Source of the DNA: Streptomyces qinglanensis
GTDB taxonomy: Bacteria > Actinomycetota > Actinomycetes > Streptomycetales > Streptomycetaceae
Assembly: GCF_900111245.1 (NCBI RefSeq)
Contig: NZ_FOGO01000004.1
Coordinates: 312,496-376,495, forward strand
DNA length: 64,000 nt
Direction: 5' to 3'
A program made the translations under genes and the position numbers. Shown one piece after another: positions 16,073 to 24,114 of the stretch (within the stretch, counting starts at the first letter, position 1; every line of letters begins with the position of its first letter). Under the pieces are notes generated by a model. That model was not told the origin of the DNA, did no database searches, and saw only the letters and a list, made by a program, of their open reading frames with translations.

Positions 16073-16657
16073 GTGGCCGACGCGTTCCGAACGCTGATCG
16101 ACCGTGTGCGGCCGGAGGCCGAGCCCGTCGAGTACGCACGCCTGGTCACGCTTGCCAGGCAGCGCAGCACGGAGGCGCGCGACCAGCTCGCCGCCGTACT
16201 CGTGGAGAGCGAACGGCCCCTGTGGGCCCGCGAGATCGCGGCCTTCGCACTGGGCAGCGCGGGGGACCGGAGGGCCTTCGAGACCCTCGTCTTCATGCTG
16301 AACTACCGGGACCCGGTGTGCTGCGCCAGCGCCGCCCAGGCCCTGGAGCGGCTACGCGACCCCCGCACGGCCAAAGCCGCGGCGGCCCTGGCCACCAACG
16401 AACTGCGCACCGCCTACGCGCTCTACCCGGTCCGGCTGCTGACGGCCCTGCGCGCCCCGGAGTCGGTGCCCACCCTGATCAACGTGCTCCAGCGCCTCCT
16501 GATCGGGCCCCTGCACTACTGGCCGATCGCCGAGGCGTGCGTCGTCGGCCTCGGAGCGCTGGGCGACAAACGCGCCATCCCCGTCCTCGACGCGGCGGCC
16601 CGGCACCACCGGCTGTCCCCCTACGCCAAGGCGGCCCTGGCGCGGCTCCCCGGCTGA
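16073..16657 (+). CDS. HEAT-repeat protein
   Basis: A 194-residue all-helical protein starting at GTG 16073 with a good AGGGGGAG ribosome site just upstream. Repeated helix pairs of HEAT type are visible, for example IAAFALGSAGDRRAFETLVFML, CCASAAQALERLRDPRTAKA and ACVVGLGALGDKRAIPVLDAAA, each ending in a conserved Asp/Arg turn. Such proteins usually act as scaffolds or adaptors. No enzyme domain, signal peptide or membrane helix is seen. Members of this size occur as conserved hypothetical proteins in streptomycetes; the partner is not identifiable from the neighbours. Confidence 0.8.
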   Translation: MADAFRTLIDRVRPEAEPVEYARLVTLARQRSTEARDQLAAVLVESERPLWAREIAAFALGSAGDRRAFETLVFMLNYRDPVCCASAAQALERLRDPRTAKAAAALATNELRTAYALYPVRLLTALRAPESVPTLINVLQRLLIGPLHYWPIAEACVVGLGALGDKRAIPVLDAAARHHRLSPYAKAALARLPG

Positions 16658-16740
16658 GCCGCCGCGGACGTGACCGGGCCAGATCCCGTCCGGGGCAGCT
16701 CAGCCGGCCCCGACGGCCCGGAACGCCGCGGACGGCACAT

Positions 16741-17325
16741 CTACCCGTGGTCCCGTCGTCCGGACCCCGCTTCCGGCCCCCGGCCCCCGCCGAGGACGGT
16801 GCGGTAGCGGACCTCGGGGACCTCCGCACCCGCCACCTCGAACGCCGAGGTGAGCCCGTCCGCGGCGAAGCCGGCCCGCTCGTAGAAGCGGCGCGCACGG
16901 GCGTTGCCCTCCAGCACCCACAGGAACATCCGCGGGCAGCCCCGCGCGGCGGCATCCTCCAGCACCGCCCCCATGAGCAGCCGGCCCACCCCGGTGCCGA
17001 TGTGGTCCGGGTGGACGTACAGCGCATAGAGCTCTTCGTCACCGCCGGGCGGCCCGGGGCGCGGGGTGTCCCCCTGGGTGCGCCGGGGCCCGGCCGCTGC
17101 CCATCCCGTGACCTGACCGCCTCCGGCCCCGTCCACGGCCACCAGGTTCCGCACCACTCCCCGGCCGGCCCTGAAGAAGCGCCGCCGCCGCGCCGCCTCC
17201 GCTGCCGGTGACATCGCGTCCAGATACGGCTGCGGCACCAGCCCCCGGTACGCGCTCCGCCAACCGCGCACCCGCACCTCTGCCACGGCTTCGACGTCGT
17301 CCTCGGTCATCTCCCGCACATGCAT
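16741..17325 (-). CDS. GNAT-family N-acetyltransferase
   Basis: A 194-residue GNAT acetyltransferase. The acetyl-CoA pyrophosphate loop is VHPDHIGTGVGRLLM (Q/R-x-x-G-x-G/A pattern), preceded by the beta4 strand ELYALYV and followed by NARARRFYERAGF, the usual beta5-alpha4 segment. The chosen start, ATG 17325 (MHVREMTEDDVEAV), is the normal beginning of this fold; the longer frame to 17460 adds an Arg/Gly-rich stretch without structure. Substrate unknown. A Gly/Pro-rich insert (about residues 82-98) separates two core strands. It is convergent with the HEAT gene. Confidence 0.85.
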   Translation of the reverse strand: MHVREMTEDDVEAVAEVRVRGWRSAYRGLVPQPYLDAMSPAAEAARRRRFFRAGRGVVRNLVAVDGAGGGQVTGWAAAGPRRTQGDTPRPGPPGGDEELYALYVHPDHIGTGVGRLLMGAVLEDAAARGCPRMFLWVLEGNARARRFYERAGFAADGLTSAFEVAGAEVPEVRYRTVLGGGRGPEAGSGRRDHG

Positions 17326-17447
17326 GTGCCGAGGGTGCTCCCACGGACCCCGGGTCCGCACCGCCTTTTCCCGGCCGCCCCGCCCCGCCCCGGCCCGCCG
17401 CCGAATACCCGGCAGGAGATGTCCGGTTGCCCCGCCGGAGTGGGCGC

Positions 17448-17612
17448 ATGACGACGACACACACCCTCTTCCGGGCGGTGGTGGCCGAGGTCGTGCACGT
17501 CACCGTCGAGGGCGAGGAGATGGTCCTCCGTACCTGGCGCCCCGGGCGGCGGTCGCGCACGGTCAGGCGCGGCAACGACGACTCCCCGCCGCGCGTGGAC
17601 CCGGCCGGTTGA
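17448..17612 (+). CDS. Possible small protein of 54 residues
   Basis: An ATG frame with a weak GGAG upstream encodes a 54-residue protein. The first half (TLFRAVVAEVVHVTVEGEE) could form beta strands; the second half is Arg-rich and polar. It sits divergent to the acetyltransferase gene. I recognise no family. Codon use is compatible with coding, but such short frames occur by chance in this GC range, so this is only a possibility. Confidence 0.3.
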   Translation: MTTTHTLFRAVVAEVVHVTVEGEEMVLRTWRPGRRSRTVRRGNDDSPPRVDPAG

Positions 17613-17700
17613 CGCGCCGCACCCTGCTGTAACCGGTGCTCCGCCGCCCGGTCGTCCGCGCCCGGCGCGCGGCGTGCCTCCGCGCCTGGGGCGGCCAGAG

Positions 17701-18099
17701 TCAGGACGGGCACACGGCGAGCGCCTCGATCTCGATGAGCAGTTCCGGCCGTACGAGCCCGGCGACCTGCACGGCGCTGCACGCGGGGAGCCGCCCGGGG
17801 TCGAGATACCGGTCGCGCACGGTGCGCAGCGCGGGCATGACGGCCAGGTCGGTCACGAAGAAGGTGAACTTCACGACGTCGCCGAAGCCGGCTCCGGCCG
17901 CCTCCAGACAGCGCCGCAGATTGTCGAACACCTGCTCCGCCTGGGCCTCGGGATCGTCCGCGCCGACGACCTTGCCACCCGCGTCGAGAGCCACCTGGCC
18001 GGACACGGCGATGAACCTGCCCTCGCCGACGACGACATGGCTGTAGCCGTTCCCGGGCGGGAGGCCCTCGGGCGTGGTGATGTGGGTGAGCGATGACAT
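17701..18099 (-). CDS. Rid-family protein without the RidA arginine
   Basis: A 132-residue YjgF/YER057c/UK114 (Rid) protein, with the full chorismate-mutase-like fold: VSGQVALDAGGKVVG, the AEQVFDNLRRCLEAAGAGFGDVVK helix region in the middle, and LLIEIEALA near the C-terminus. True RidA enamine/imine deaminases carry an Arg in a PARSxVxV context; here it reads PACSAVQV, with Cys in place of Arg. It is thus expected to belong to a Rid subfamily without 2-aminoacrylate deaminase activity. It starts 12 bases after the radical SAM gene on the same strand, probably in one transcript. Confidence 0.88.
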   Translation of the reverse strand: MSSLTHITTPEGLPPGNGYSHVVVGEGRFIAVSGQVALDAGGKVVGADDPEAQAEQVFDNLRRCLEAAGAGFGDVVKFTFFVTDLAVMPALRTVRDRYLDPGRLPACSAVQVAGLVRPELLIEIEALAVCPS

Positions 18100-18111
18100 C
18101 CAGGCATGTTC

Positions 18112-19209
18112 TCAGAGCAGGGTGAGTTGCGTGCAGCGGTTTTTCTCCGTGGGCTCTTCGCGGGCGTTTCCGTCACCTGCGCCGTCACCTGCGCCGTCCT
18201 CGTCGCCGGCTGCCGGAGCGGTCGGCGCCGACTGCCGGGCGGCGCCGGGGCCCGAGGGGCCCACGCCGTACTCGGCGGCCAGCTCGTGCACCTGCCGGGT
18301 GATACGGCGCTGATACCACTTGGGCGCGTACGCGCCGTCCGCGTAGAGCGCCTCGTAGTGCCGCACCAGCCGCGGGTGGTGCTGGTGCAGCCAGCGGAAG
18401 AACCACTCGCGCGCCCCTGGCCGCAGATGCAGCGCGAGCGGGGTGACGGAGGTCGCCCCGGCGGCGGCCAGGGCCCGAACGGTGGCCCTGAGCTGCGCGG
18501 GGGAGTCGCCCAGGAAGGGGATCACCGGTGCCATCAGCACCCCGCACGGGATGCCGTGCTCGGTGAGCCGTCGTACGACATCCAGCCGCCGCTGCGGCGC
18601 CGGGGTGCCCGGCTCGACGGTGCGCCACAGCTCCTCGTCGGTGAAGCCGACCGACACCGAGACGCCGACCTCCGTGACAGCCGCTGCCGAGCGCAGCAGG
18701 TCCAGGTCGCGCAGGACGAGTGTGCCCTTGGTGAGCAGCGAGAAGGGGTTCGCGTGGTCGCGCAGGGCCGTCAGGATGCCCGGCATCAACCGGTACCGTC
18801 CCTCGGCCCGCTGGTAGCAGTCGACGTTCGTGCCCATGGCGATGTGCTGGCCCCGCCAGCGGGGACTGCTGAGTTCCTTGCGCAGCAGCTCGGGCGCGTT
18901 CACCTTGACCACGATCTGGGTGTCGAAACCCACTCCCGGGTCGAGATCCAGGTAGCTGTGGGTCCGGCGGGCGAAGCAGTAGACGCAGGCGTGCGAGCAG
19001 CCGCGGTAGGGGTTCACCGTCCATTCGAACGGCATGCGTGAGGCCCCGGGCACCTTGTTCACCAGGGTCCGGGCCCGGATCTCGTGGAAGGTCATCCCCC
19101 GGAACTCGGGGGTGTCGAAGGTGCGGCGCGTGACCGCGGAAGCGCCGAAGAGGGCGGGCGCCGCGTCCCGGCTGTGCTCGTCGGTGTCCTTGAGCTCGTC
19201 CCAGCGCAT
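18112..19209 (-). CDS. Radical SAM protein, Rv2578c / spore-photoproduct-lyase-like
   Basis: A 365-residue radical SAM enzyme. The iron-sulfur motif is CSHACVYC (C-x3-C-x2-C) after NPYRG, the hallmark of the Rv2578c/SplB-like group. Further family segments are MGTNVDCYQRAEGRYRLMPG, SLLTKGTLVLRDLDLL and VSVSVGFTDEELWRTVEPG. Start ATG 19209 (MRWDELK) fits the family. The C-terminal tail carries a DGAGDGAGDG repeat from a 12-base direct repeat. Function of the group is not settled; homology to DNA photoproduct repair enzymes suggests nucleic-acid repair. A LexA-like box lies upstream (19275-19290), which fits a damage response. Confidence 0.85.
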   Translation of the reverse strand: MRWDELKDTDEHSRDAAPALFGASAVTRRTFDTPEFRGMTFHEIRARTLVNKVPGASRMPFEWTVNPYRGCSHACVYCFARRTHSYLDLDPGVGFDTQIVVKVNAPELLRKELSSPRWRGQHIAMGTNVDCYQRAEGRYRLMPGILTALRDHANPFSLLTKGTLVLRDLDLLRSAAAVTEVGVSVSVGFTDEELWRTVEPGTPAPQRRLDVVRRLTEHGIPCGVLMAPVIPFLGDSPAQLRATVRALAAAGATSVTPLALHLRPGAREWFFRWLHQHHPRLVRHYEALYADGAYAPKWYQRRITRQVHELAAEYGVGPSGPGAARQSAPTAPAAGDEDGAGDGAGDGNAREEPTEKNRCTQLTLL

Positions 19210-19274
19210 GCGCGGCCTCCTCGGTGGTGGTGTCGCGTCCCTCGGCTCCACTGTCGCCCTGTACGGTCCCAGAA

Positions 19275-19290
19275 TAGAACACGCGTTCGT
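19275..19290. promoter_or_regulatory. LexA/SOS-box-like palindrome
   Basis: TAGAACACGCGTTCGT contains GAAC-N4-GTTC, the core of the actinobacterial LexA box (TCGAAC-N4-GTTCGA), with two outer mismatches. A second palindrome, TTCGTACGAA (19286-19295), overlaps it. The site lies 65-81 bases before the radical SAM start and about 90 bases before the SRPBCC gene on the other strand. Confidence 0.5.
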
Positions 19291-19380
19291 ACGAAAACTG
19301 TCAAGCTCGATTTGGGGAGCCGACCCGAGGGTGATTGGCTGGCCACCCCGATCACAGGCCGTCCAGTCACAGGAGGAGTC

Positions 19381-19833
19381 ATGGCGCAGGTCGAGGCGAC
19401 CACGCAGCGGGAGATCGCGGCCGGACCCGATGAGGTGTTCGACGCGCTCGCCGACTACAGCGGGACCCGGGCCGAACTGCTCCCCGCCCCCTTCAGCGAA
19501 TACGAGGTCAGGGAGGGCGGCGACGGCGAGGGCACGCTCGTGCACTGGAAGCTCCAGGCGACCAGCAAGCGCGTCCGGGACTGCCTGCTCGACGTCACCG
19601 AGCCCGCCGACGGTGAGTTGGTGGAGACCGACCGCAACTCCTCGATGGTGACCACCTGGCGGGTGACCCCTGGCAGCCGGGAGAAGACCGCCCGGGTCAC
19701 GGTGACCACGGTCTGGAACGGCGCGGGCGGTATCGGCGGCTTCTTCGAGCGGACCTTCGCGCCCAAGGGCCTGGCCCGCATCTACGACGACGTGCTGCAG
19801 CGGCTGGCCGCCAAGACGGAGCAGGGCGGCTGA
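19381..19833 (+). CDS. SRPBCC-family protein
   Basis: A 150-residue START/Bet-v1-like (SRPBCC) protein. The N-terminus VEATTQREIAAGPDEVFDALADY is the typical first strand plus helix, and the C-terminal helix GLARIYDDVLQRLAAKTEQ closes the hydrophobic cavity. Members bind lipids, polyketide intermediates or steroids, or act as coenzyme Q-binding proteins; nothing here decides which. Start is ATG 19381 after an AGGAGTC ribosome site. It is divergent from the radical SAM gene, sharing the region with the LexA-like box. Confidence 0.85.
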   Translation: MAQVEATTQREIAAGPDEVFDALADYSGTRAELLPAPFSEYEVREGGDGEGTLVHWKLQATSKRVRDCLLDVTEPADGELVETDRNSSMVTTWRVTPGSREKTARVTVTTVWNGAGGIGGFFERTFAPKGLARIYDDVLQRLAAKTEQGG

Positions 19834-20075
19834 CCTCTGCCGACCTCCGGCACGCGCGGCGCGCCCTCACTGGATCGGGTGGTTTCCGGTGGGGGCGCCG
19901 CTGTTGCAGGTGGTGGTCCGCCGCAGGGAAAACCCCTGATCGGCAGCCCGACAGGCGCCCCGGGCAACCGAATTGAGCCCCATCCGTCCCACGGCGCGCA
20001 CCTGAACCGTGCTTGAACGCGCTTGTCGTGCAATGCGAGAAATACTCCCCCAGAAGCATCGGCAAGGGGAGTGGG

Positions 20076-22997
20076 ATGGGCGGTACCGGCGGGGCGACCC
20101 TCGACACCAGGGGTGACGGAAACCCCGTACCCGGCAGGGGACTTCAGACCTCGGTACCCGGCAGGGGACTTCAGACCCCCGTGCCCGGCAGGGGACTTCA
20201 GAGCCCGGTACCCGGCGGGGGACTTCAGGACCCGGTGCCCGGCGGGGGGCATCAGTACCCCGGGCCCGTGGCCGCCGCGGCTCCGGCCGCCGTCGAGGTC
20301 ACCGTCGAACTGCCCGGCCGGCCGGAGGCCCCGGTGGCGGCCACGACGGTACCGGCGCCCGCGCCGGGCCCCGCCGACCCGCCGACGAGTCCGAATGCCG
20401 CCCGGTCGGGGGCCGTTCCGGCGGAGTACGGACCGATGCGTTCCGACGTGCCGGGGCCCGGAGCGGTCCCGTCCGCCGCGGCCGGCGCCTCCCGCGCGCC
20501 GGGGTCCGACCCGCACGACCTCCGAGCGGCGTACCCGGCACAGCGGATCCCGCAGGATGCCCCGTCGGCCGACGCGGCGCAGGATGCTGCGCGGGGCGGG
20601 CCCCAGGACGCCCCACCGGGCGCCGCCGCGCTGGAGACCGCGGTGCCGGACGGCGATCCGCCGCAGGCGCTTCTGTCGCCGCGCCGCCTCCGGCTCGTCT
20701 TCGGCGCGCTGATGCTGGCCATGCTGCTGGCCGCGCTCGAACAGACCATCGTGGCCACGGCTCTTCCCAAGATCGTCGGCGAACTCGACGGCCTGCGCCG
20801 GATGTCCTGGGCCGTCACCACCTACCTCCTGGCCGCGACCATCGTGCTGCCCGTCTACGGCAAGCTCGGCGATCTCTTCGGCCGCAAGGGGCTCTTCCTC
20901 TTCGCCATCGGCGTCTTCACCGTCGGCTCGGCCCTCGCAGGATGGGCCGGTTCCATGGAGGAGCTGATCGTCTACCGCGCCGTGCAGGGCACCGGTGCCG
21001 GCGGCCTGATGATCGGGGTGCAGGCGATCATCGCGGACGTCGTACCGGCCCGGGACCGCGGCCGCTACATGGGCCTGATCGGCGCCGCCTTCGGGCTCGC
21101 CTCGGTGGCCGGTCCGCTGCTGGGCGGCTGGTTCACCGACGACCTGTCCTGGCGCTGGTGCTTCTGGTTCAACGTGCCGGTGGGCCTGCTCACTCTGCTG
21201 GTGACCTCGCTCGCCCTCACCCTGCCCAGGCCCCGGGTGCGGCCCCGGCTCGACATCCTCGGCGGGCTGCTGATGGCGGCCTTCTCCACCTGCCTGGTGC
21301 TGCTCACCAGTTGGGGCGGCACGACCTACGACTGGGGCGACCGGGTCATCCTCGGTCTGGCCGCCGGTGCCGTCCTCAGCGGGGCGCTCTTCCTCGTCGC
21401 CGAGCACTACGCACCCGAACCCCTGCTTCCGCTGCGGCTGTTCCGGGACTCCGTCTTCAACGTCACCGGTCTGGTGGGCGCAGCCATCGGCATCGCGCTC
21501 TTCGGCGCCGCCAGCTATCTGCCCAGCTTCCTGCAGATGGTCGAGGGCGTCAGTGCCACCGCCTCGGGGCTGTTGATGCTGCCGCTGATGTCCGGGGTCG
21601 TCGTCTCCTCCCTGCTCTCGGGCCAGTTGATCACCCGCACCGGGCACTACAAGATCTTCCCCGTCCTGGGCTGCGCCCTCTCCGCCGAAGGGATGTGGCT
21701 GCTCTCCAAGCTGGACGCGGACACCTCGCGCCAGATGTTCGGCATCTGGTCGGGAATCCTCGGCCTGGGGATCGGTTTCGTGCTGCCCGTGCTGGTGCTG
21801 GCCGTGCAGAACTCGGTGCGATCCTCCGACATCGGCGCGGCCACCAGCGCCAACAACTACTTCCGGCAGATCGGCGGCAGCATCGGGGCCGCCCTGTTCG
21901 GCACCCTGCTCGCGCACCGGCTCGCGGACGCGCTCGCCCGGGAACTCCCCCGGGACCAGGGCGACCTGCCCGATCCCGACTCCCTGACCCCGCAACTCGT
22001 GCGCGCTCTGCCCGCACCGCTGCGCGACGGCTACATCGAGGCGTACGCGGACGCGATGCCGCGGATCTTCCTCTACCTCGTTCCGGTGCTCGTCCTCGGG
22101 CTGGCACTGTCCCTCTTCCTCAAGGAGAAACCCCTGGTGTCCCAGCACACGTCCGTGCCTCCGGCCCGCAGTGCCGAAGCACCCGCAGCGTCCGCGCCCG
22201 ACGGCGCCGCGTCGCAGCCGCAGTCCGCGCCCTGCGCCGCTGGCGTTCCGGTCTGCGGCGCCGTGCGGCACCACGACGGCACGGCCGTTCCCCGCGCGGC
22301 GCTCACTCTGGTCGACACCGCCGGGCGGCAGATCGGGCGGGGTGCCACCGGCGAGGACGGGCGGTACGCGCTGAGCACCCCGGGCGCGGGCTCGTACGTG
22401 ATGATCGCGGCGGCGGGCGGGCACCAGCCGCGCGCGGTCAGCGTCAGCGTGGGCGAACGGCCCGTCGATCTCGACGTGGTGCTCGGCGGGGCGGGGCGGC
22501 TGGCGGGCAGCGTGCTGACGGCCGACGGCAACCCCGTCAAGGACGCCATCGTCACGCTCACCGACGTGCGCGGCGAGGTCGTCGCCACCACTCGCAGCAG
22601 CCGGGAGGGCGGCTACGTCATCTCCGAACTCGTCGCAGGCGAGTACACGCTGGCGGCCAGCGCTCCCGTCTACCGCCCCGCCGCCCTCCCGGTCTCCGTG
22701 CAGGCGTCCCGCGAGACCCGGCAGGACGTCGAACTCGCCGGCGGCGCCGTGCTGCGCGGCACTGTCCGGGCCTCCGGCGGGCGGCCGGTGGAGGACGCGC
22801 GGGTCACCCTGCTGGACGCGGCGGGCAACGTCGTCGACACTGCGACGACCGGCCCGGACGGCATCTTCCGCTTCGTCGACCTGGCCTCGGGCGAGTACAC
22901 GGTGGTGGCCGCGGGCTATCCGCCGGTCGCGACCGTGCTGCAGATCGCGGGCGGCGGACGCACGGAGCGCGATCTGCAACTGGGCCACGAGGACTGA
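20076..22997 (+). CDS. DHA2-type MFS drug transporter fused to three carboxypeptidase-regulatory-like modules
   Basis: A 973-residue three-part protein. Residues 1-205 are disordered and Pro/Ala/Gly-rich, and include five 9-residue repeats (18-62). Residues about 207-684 are a 14-helix DHA2-family proton-coupled exporter: AALEQTIVATALPKI in helix 1, GKLGDLFGRKG (motif A) and FGLASVAGPLLGG (motif C). Residues about 721-973 hold three beta-sandwich modules of the CarboxypepD_reg/Cna-B type, each with G-x-V... DA.VTL.D..G ... T..DG.Y/F ... L..GEYT. Start ATG 20076 follows AAGGGGAG. A terminator hairpin lies downstream. The surface modules could be stalks or binding domains; their role on an efflux pump is unknown. 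Confidence 0.9.
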   Translation: MGGTGGATLDTRGDGNPVPGRGLQTSVPGRGLQTPVPGRGLQSPVPGGGLQDPVPGGGHQYPGPVAAAAPAAVEVTVELPGRPEAPVAATTVPAPAPGPADPPTSPNAARSGAVPAEYGPMRSDVPGPGAVPSAAAGASRAPGSDPHDLRAAYPAQRIPQDAPSADAAQDAARGGPQDAPPGAAALETAVPDGDPPQALLSPRRLRLVFGALMLAMLLAALEQTIVATALPKIVGELDGLRRMSWAVTTYLLAATIVLPVYGKLGDLFGRKGLFLFAIGVFTVGSALAGWAGSMEELIVYRAVQGTGAGGLMIGVQAIIADVVPARDRGRYMGLIGAAFGLASVAGPLLGGWFTDDLSWRWCFWFNVPVGLLTLLVTSLALTLPRPRVRPRLDILGGLLMAAFSTCLVLLTSWGGTTYDWGDRVILGLAAGAVLSGALFLVAEHYAPEPLLPLRLFRDSVFNVTGLVGAAIGIALFGAASYLPSFLQMVEGVSATASGLLMLPLMSGVVVSSLLSGQLITRTGHYKIFPVLGCALSAEGMWLLSKLDADTSRQMFGIWSGILGLGIGFVLPVLVLAVQNSVRSSDIGAATSANNYFRQIGGSIGAALFGTLLAHRLADALARELPRDQGDLPDPDSLTPQLVRALPAPLRDGYIEAYADAMPRIFLYLVPVLVLGLALSLFLKEKPLVSQHTSVPPARSAEAPAASAPDGAASQPQSAPCAAGVPVCGAVRHHDGTAVPRAALTLVDTAGRQIGRGATGEDGRYALSTPGAGSYVMIAAAGGHQPRAVSVSVGERPVDLDVVLGGAGRLAGSVLTADGNPVKDAIVTLTDVRGEVVATTRSSREGGYVISELVAGEYTLAASAPVYRPAALPVSVQASRETRQDVELAGGAVLRGTVRASGGRPVEDARVTLLDAAGNVVDTATTGPDGIFRFVDLASGEYTVVAAGYPPVATVLQIAGGGRTERDLQLGHED
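20127..20261 (+). repeat. Five 27-base tandem repeats in the MFS fusion gene
   Basis: Five in-frame units of 27 bases encode VPGRGLQTS, VPGRGLQTP, VPGRGLQSP, VPGGGLQDP and VPGGGHQYP. The copies differ at a few bases each, showing gradual divergence from the first to the last. Confidence 0.9.
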
Positions 22998-22999
22998 CG

Positions 23000-23160
23000 A
23001 CCTACCGGACCGCATACTGGGGCGCCGACCGGGGCGCCTACCGGACCGCCGACCGGTGCGACCGGCCGGGGCCACCGGGCCGATCGGGGTGATCGGGCCG
23101 ACCGGGGTGATCGGGCCGACCGGACCGAACCGGACCGACCGGACCGGCCAGGGCAACCAG
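23000..23160. repeat. CCGACCGG-rich low-complexity repeat
   Basis: Downstream of the MFS fusion the sequence is built of variants of CCGACCGG(A/G)CCG, including two exact copies of an 18-base unit GGGGTGATCGGGCCGACC around 23085-23121. No gene is supported here. Confidence 0.7.
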
Positions 23161-23202
23161 GACCGGCCCCGGCGCGGCTTTCCGGCACCCCAGGGCTCCC
23201 GG

Positions 23203-23232
23203 GGGGTGCGGTCGGCACACCGACCGCACCCC
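23203..23232 (+). terminator. 13-bp stem terminator after the MFS fusion gene
   Basis: GGGGTGCGGTCGG (23203-23215) pairs perfectly with CCGACCGCACCCC (23220-23232) around a CACA loop. Confidence 0.8.
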
Positions 23233-23344
23233 GGTGCGTCCCCCGTTCGGGCGTTGCTTCTCCCGCCGTTCCCGTCCGGCTCTACGGTGGTGAGGGCTGC
23301 CCGGCGTGGCGGGACCGGCCACCGCCGGAAGAGAGGACTGGTTC

Positions 23345-24040
23345 ATGGGAAGCGAGCCGGACGCTGACCGTGGGATCCGCCGGACCGGTCCCTGCGCGGC
23401 GGAGACCCTGGTCGCCGTCCGCGGGTGTCTCCCGGCCGCAGCGGTCGGCATCGGCGCGCGCGGCACCGTCGTGCACTGGGGCAGCGGCGCGAGCGCGCTG
23501 TTCGGCCACCGCCGCAAAGAGGTGCTGGGCGCCCCGGCAGCCGACGTCCTGCCGGTGACGGGCGCGTTGAACGCCTCCGCACGCGCGGGTGACCATCACT
23601 GGCTCGACGGTGCCGGAGACCTGACGGGGTCCGGTGCGGCCATGGCGGGGCGGGCCCGTGTTCCGGTGCCCGGCCGGGACCGTGCCGACGTGCTGTGGTG
23701 GAGCTATCCGCTGGCTGCTCCCGCGCCCGTCCGGCTGCTGGTGCTCGCCACCGGCGCCGCCCGGCTCCAGCGGCAGCGGGCGCTGCGGGGGACCAGGATC
23801 GTGCCCTCGTTCGGCCACCACCGCTGGTTCCCCGAGGCGGCCGAGCTGGGCGCGCGGCTGCCGCGGATGCTCGGCCGCCCGGCCCGCGCGGCGGCGGCGC
23901 CGGCGGCCTCCCGGATCCGGGAACTGGGCTGCCCCGTGGTGGAGGTGCATCGCCCCTCGAGCCCGGACGATCCGGCGCTCGGGGCGTTGAACGCGCAGGT
24001 CAGCGGTGGATGCGGGGAGGATCCTCGCCTGCCCGGGTGA
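23345..24040 (+). CDS. Stand-alone PAS-like domain protein
   Basis: A 231-residue protein with an ATG at 23345 and GAGAGG upstream. Residues about 20-75 resemble the first half of a PAS fold as found at the N-terminus of streptomycete PP2C/SpoIIE phosphatases and sensor kinases: AAAVGIGARGTVVHWGSGASALFGH, then RRKEVLGAPAADVLP. No phosphatase, GAF or kinase domain follows; the rest (Ala/Arg-rich) has little clear structure. It may be a small sensor that partners another protein, or the remnant of a larger PAS phosphatase. The PAS call is from pattern only. Confidence 0.6.
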   Translation: MGSEPDADRGIRRTGPCAAETLVAVRGCLPAAAVGIGARGTVVHWGSGASALFGHRRKEVLGAPAADVLPVTGALNASARAGDHHWLDGAGDLTGSGAAMAGRARVPVPGRDRADVLWWSYPLAAPAPVRLLVLATGAARLQRQRALRGTRIVPSFGHHRWFPEAAELGARLPRMLGRPARAAAAPAASRIRELGCPVVEVHRPSSPDDPALGALNAQVSGGCGEDPRLPG

Positions 24041-24114
24041 AAACAGGTGGTGTGGACCAGTGGAGTTATCCACAGGGGTGTCCTGGCGGTTGGCCACCGC
24101 GTAACGTGCCGGGC

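Noticed and set aside
20127..20261. CRISPR array at the regular 27-base repeats
   Set aside because: Units are directly contiguous with no spacers, in frame, and translate to a peptide repeat; no cas genes.
19782..23156. Open frame of 1124 codons antisense to the MFS fusion gene
   Set aside because: Low-complexity translation (DEEPGQ/H-rich); the plus-strand gene has clear motifs throughout.
24066..24074. Replication origin near the TTATCCACA word
   Set aside because: Only one box is seen, with no cluster and no dnaA/dnaN genes around.
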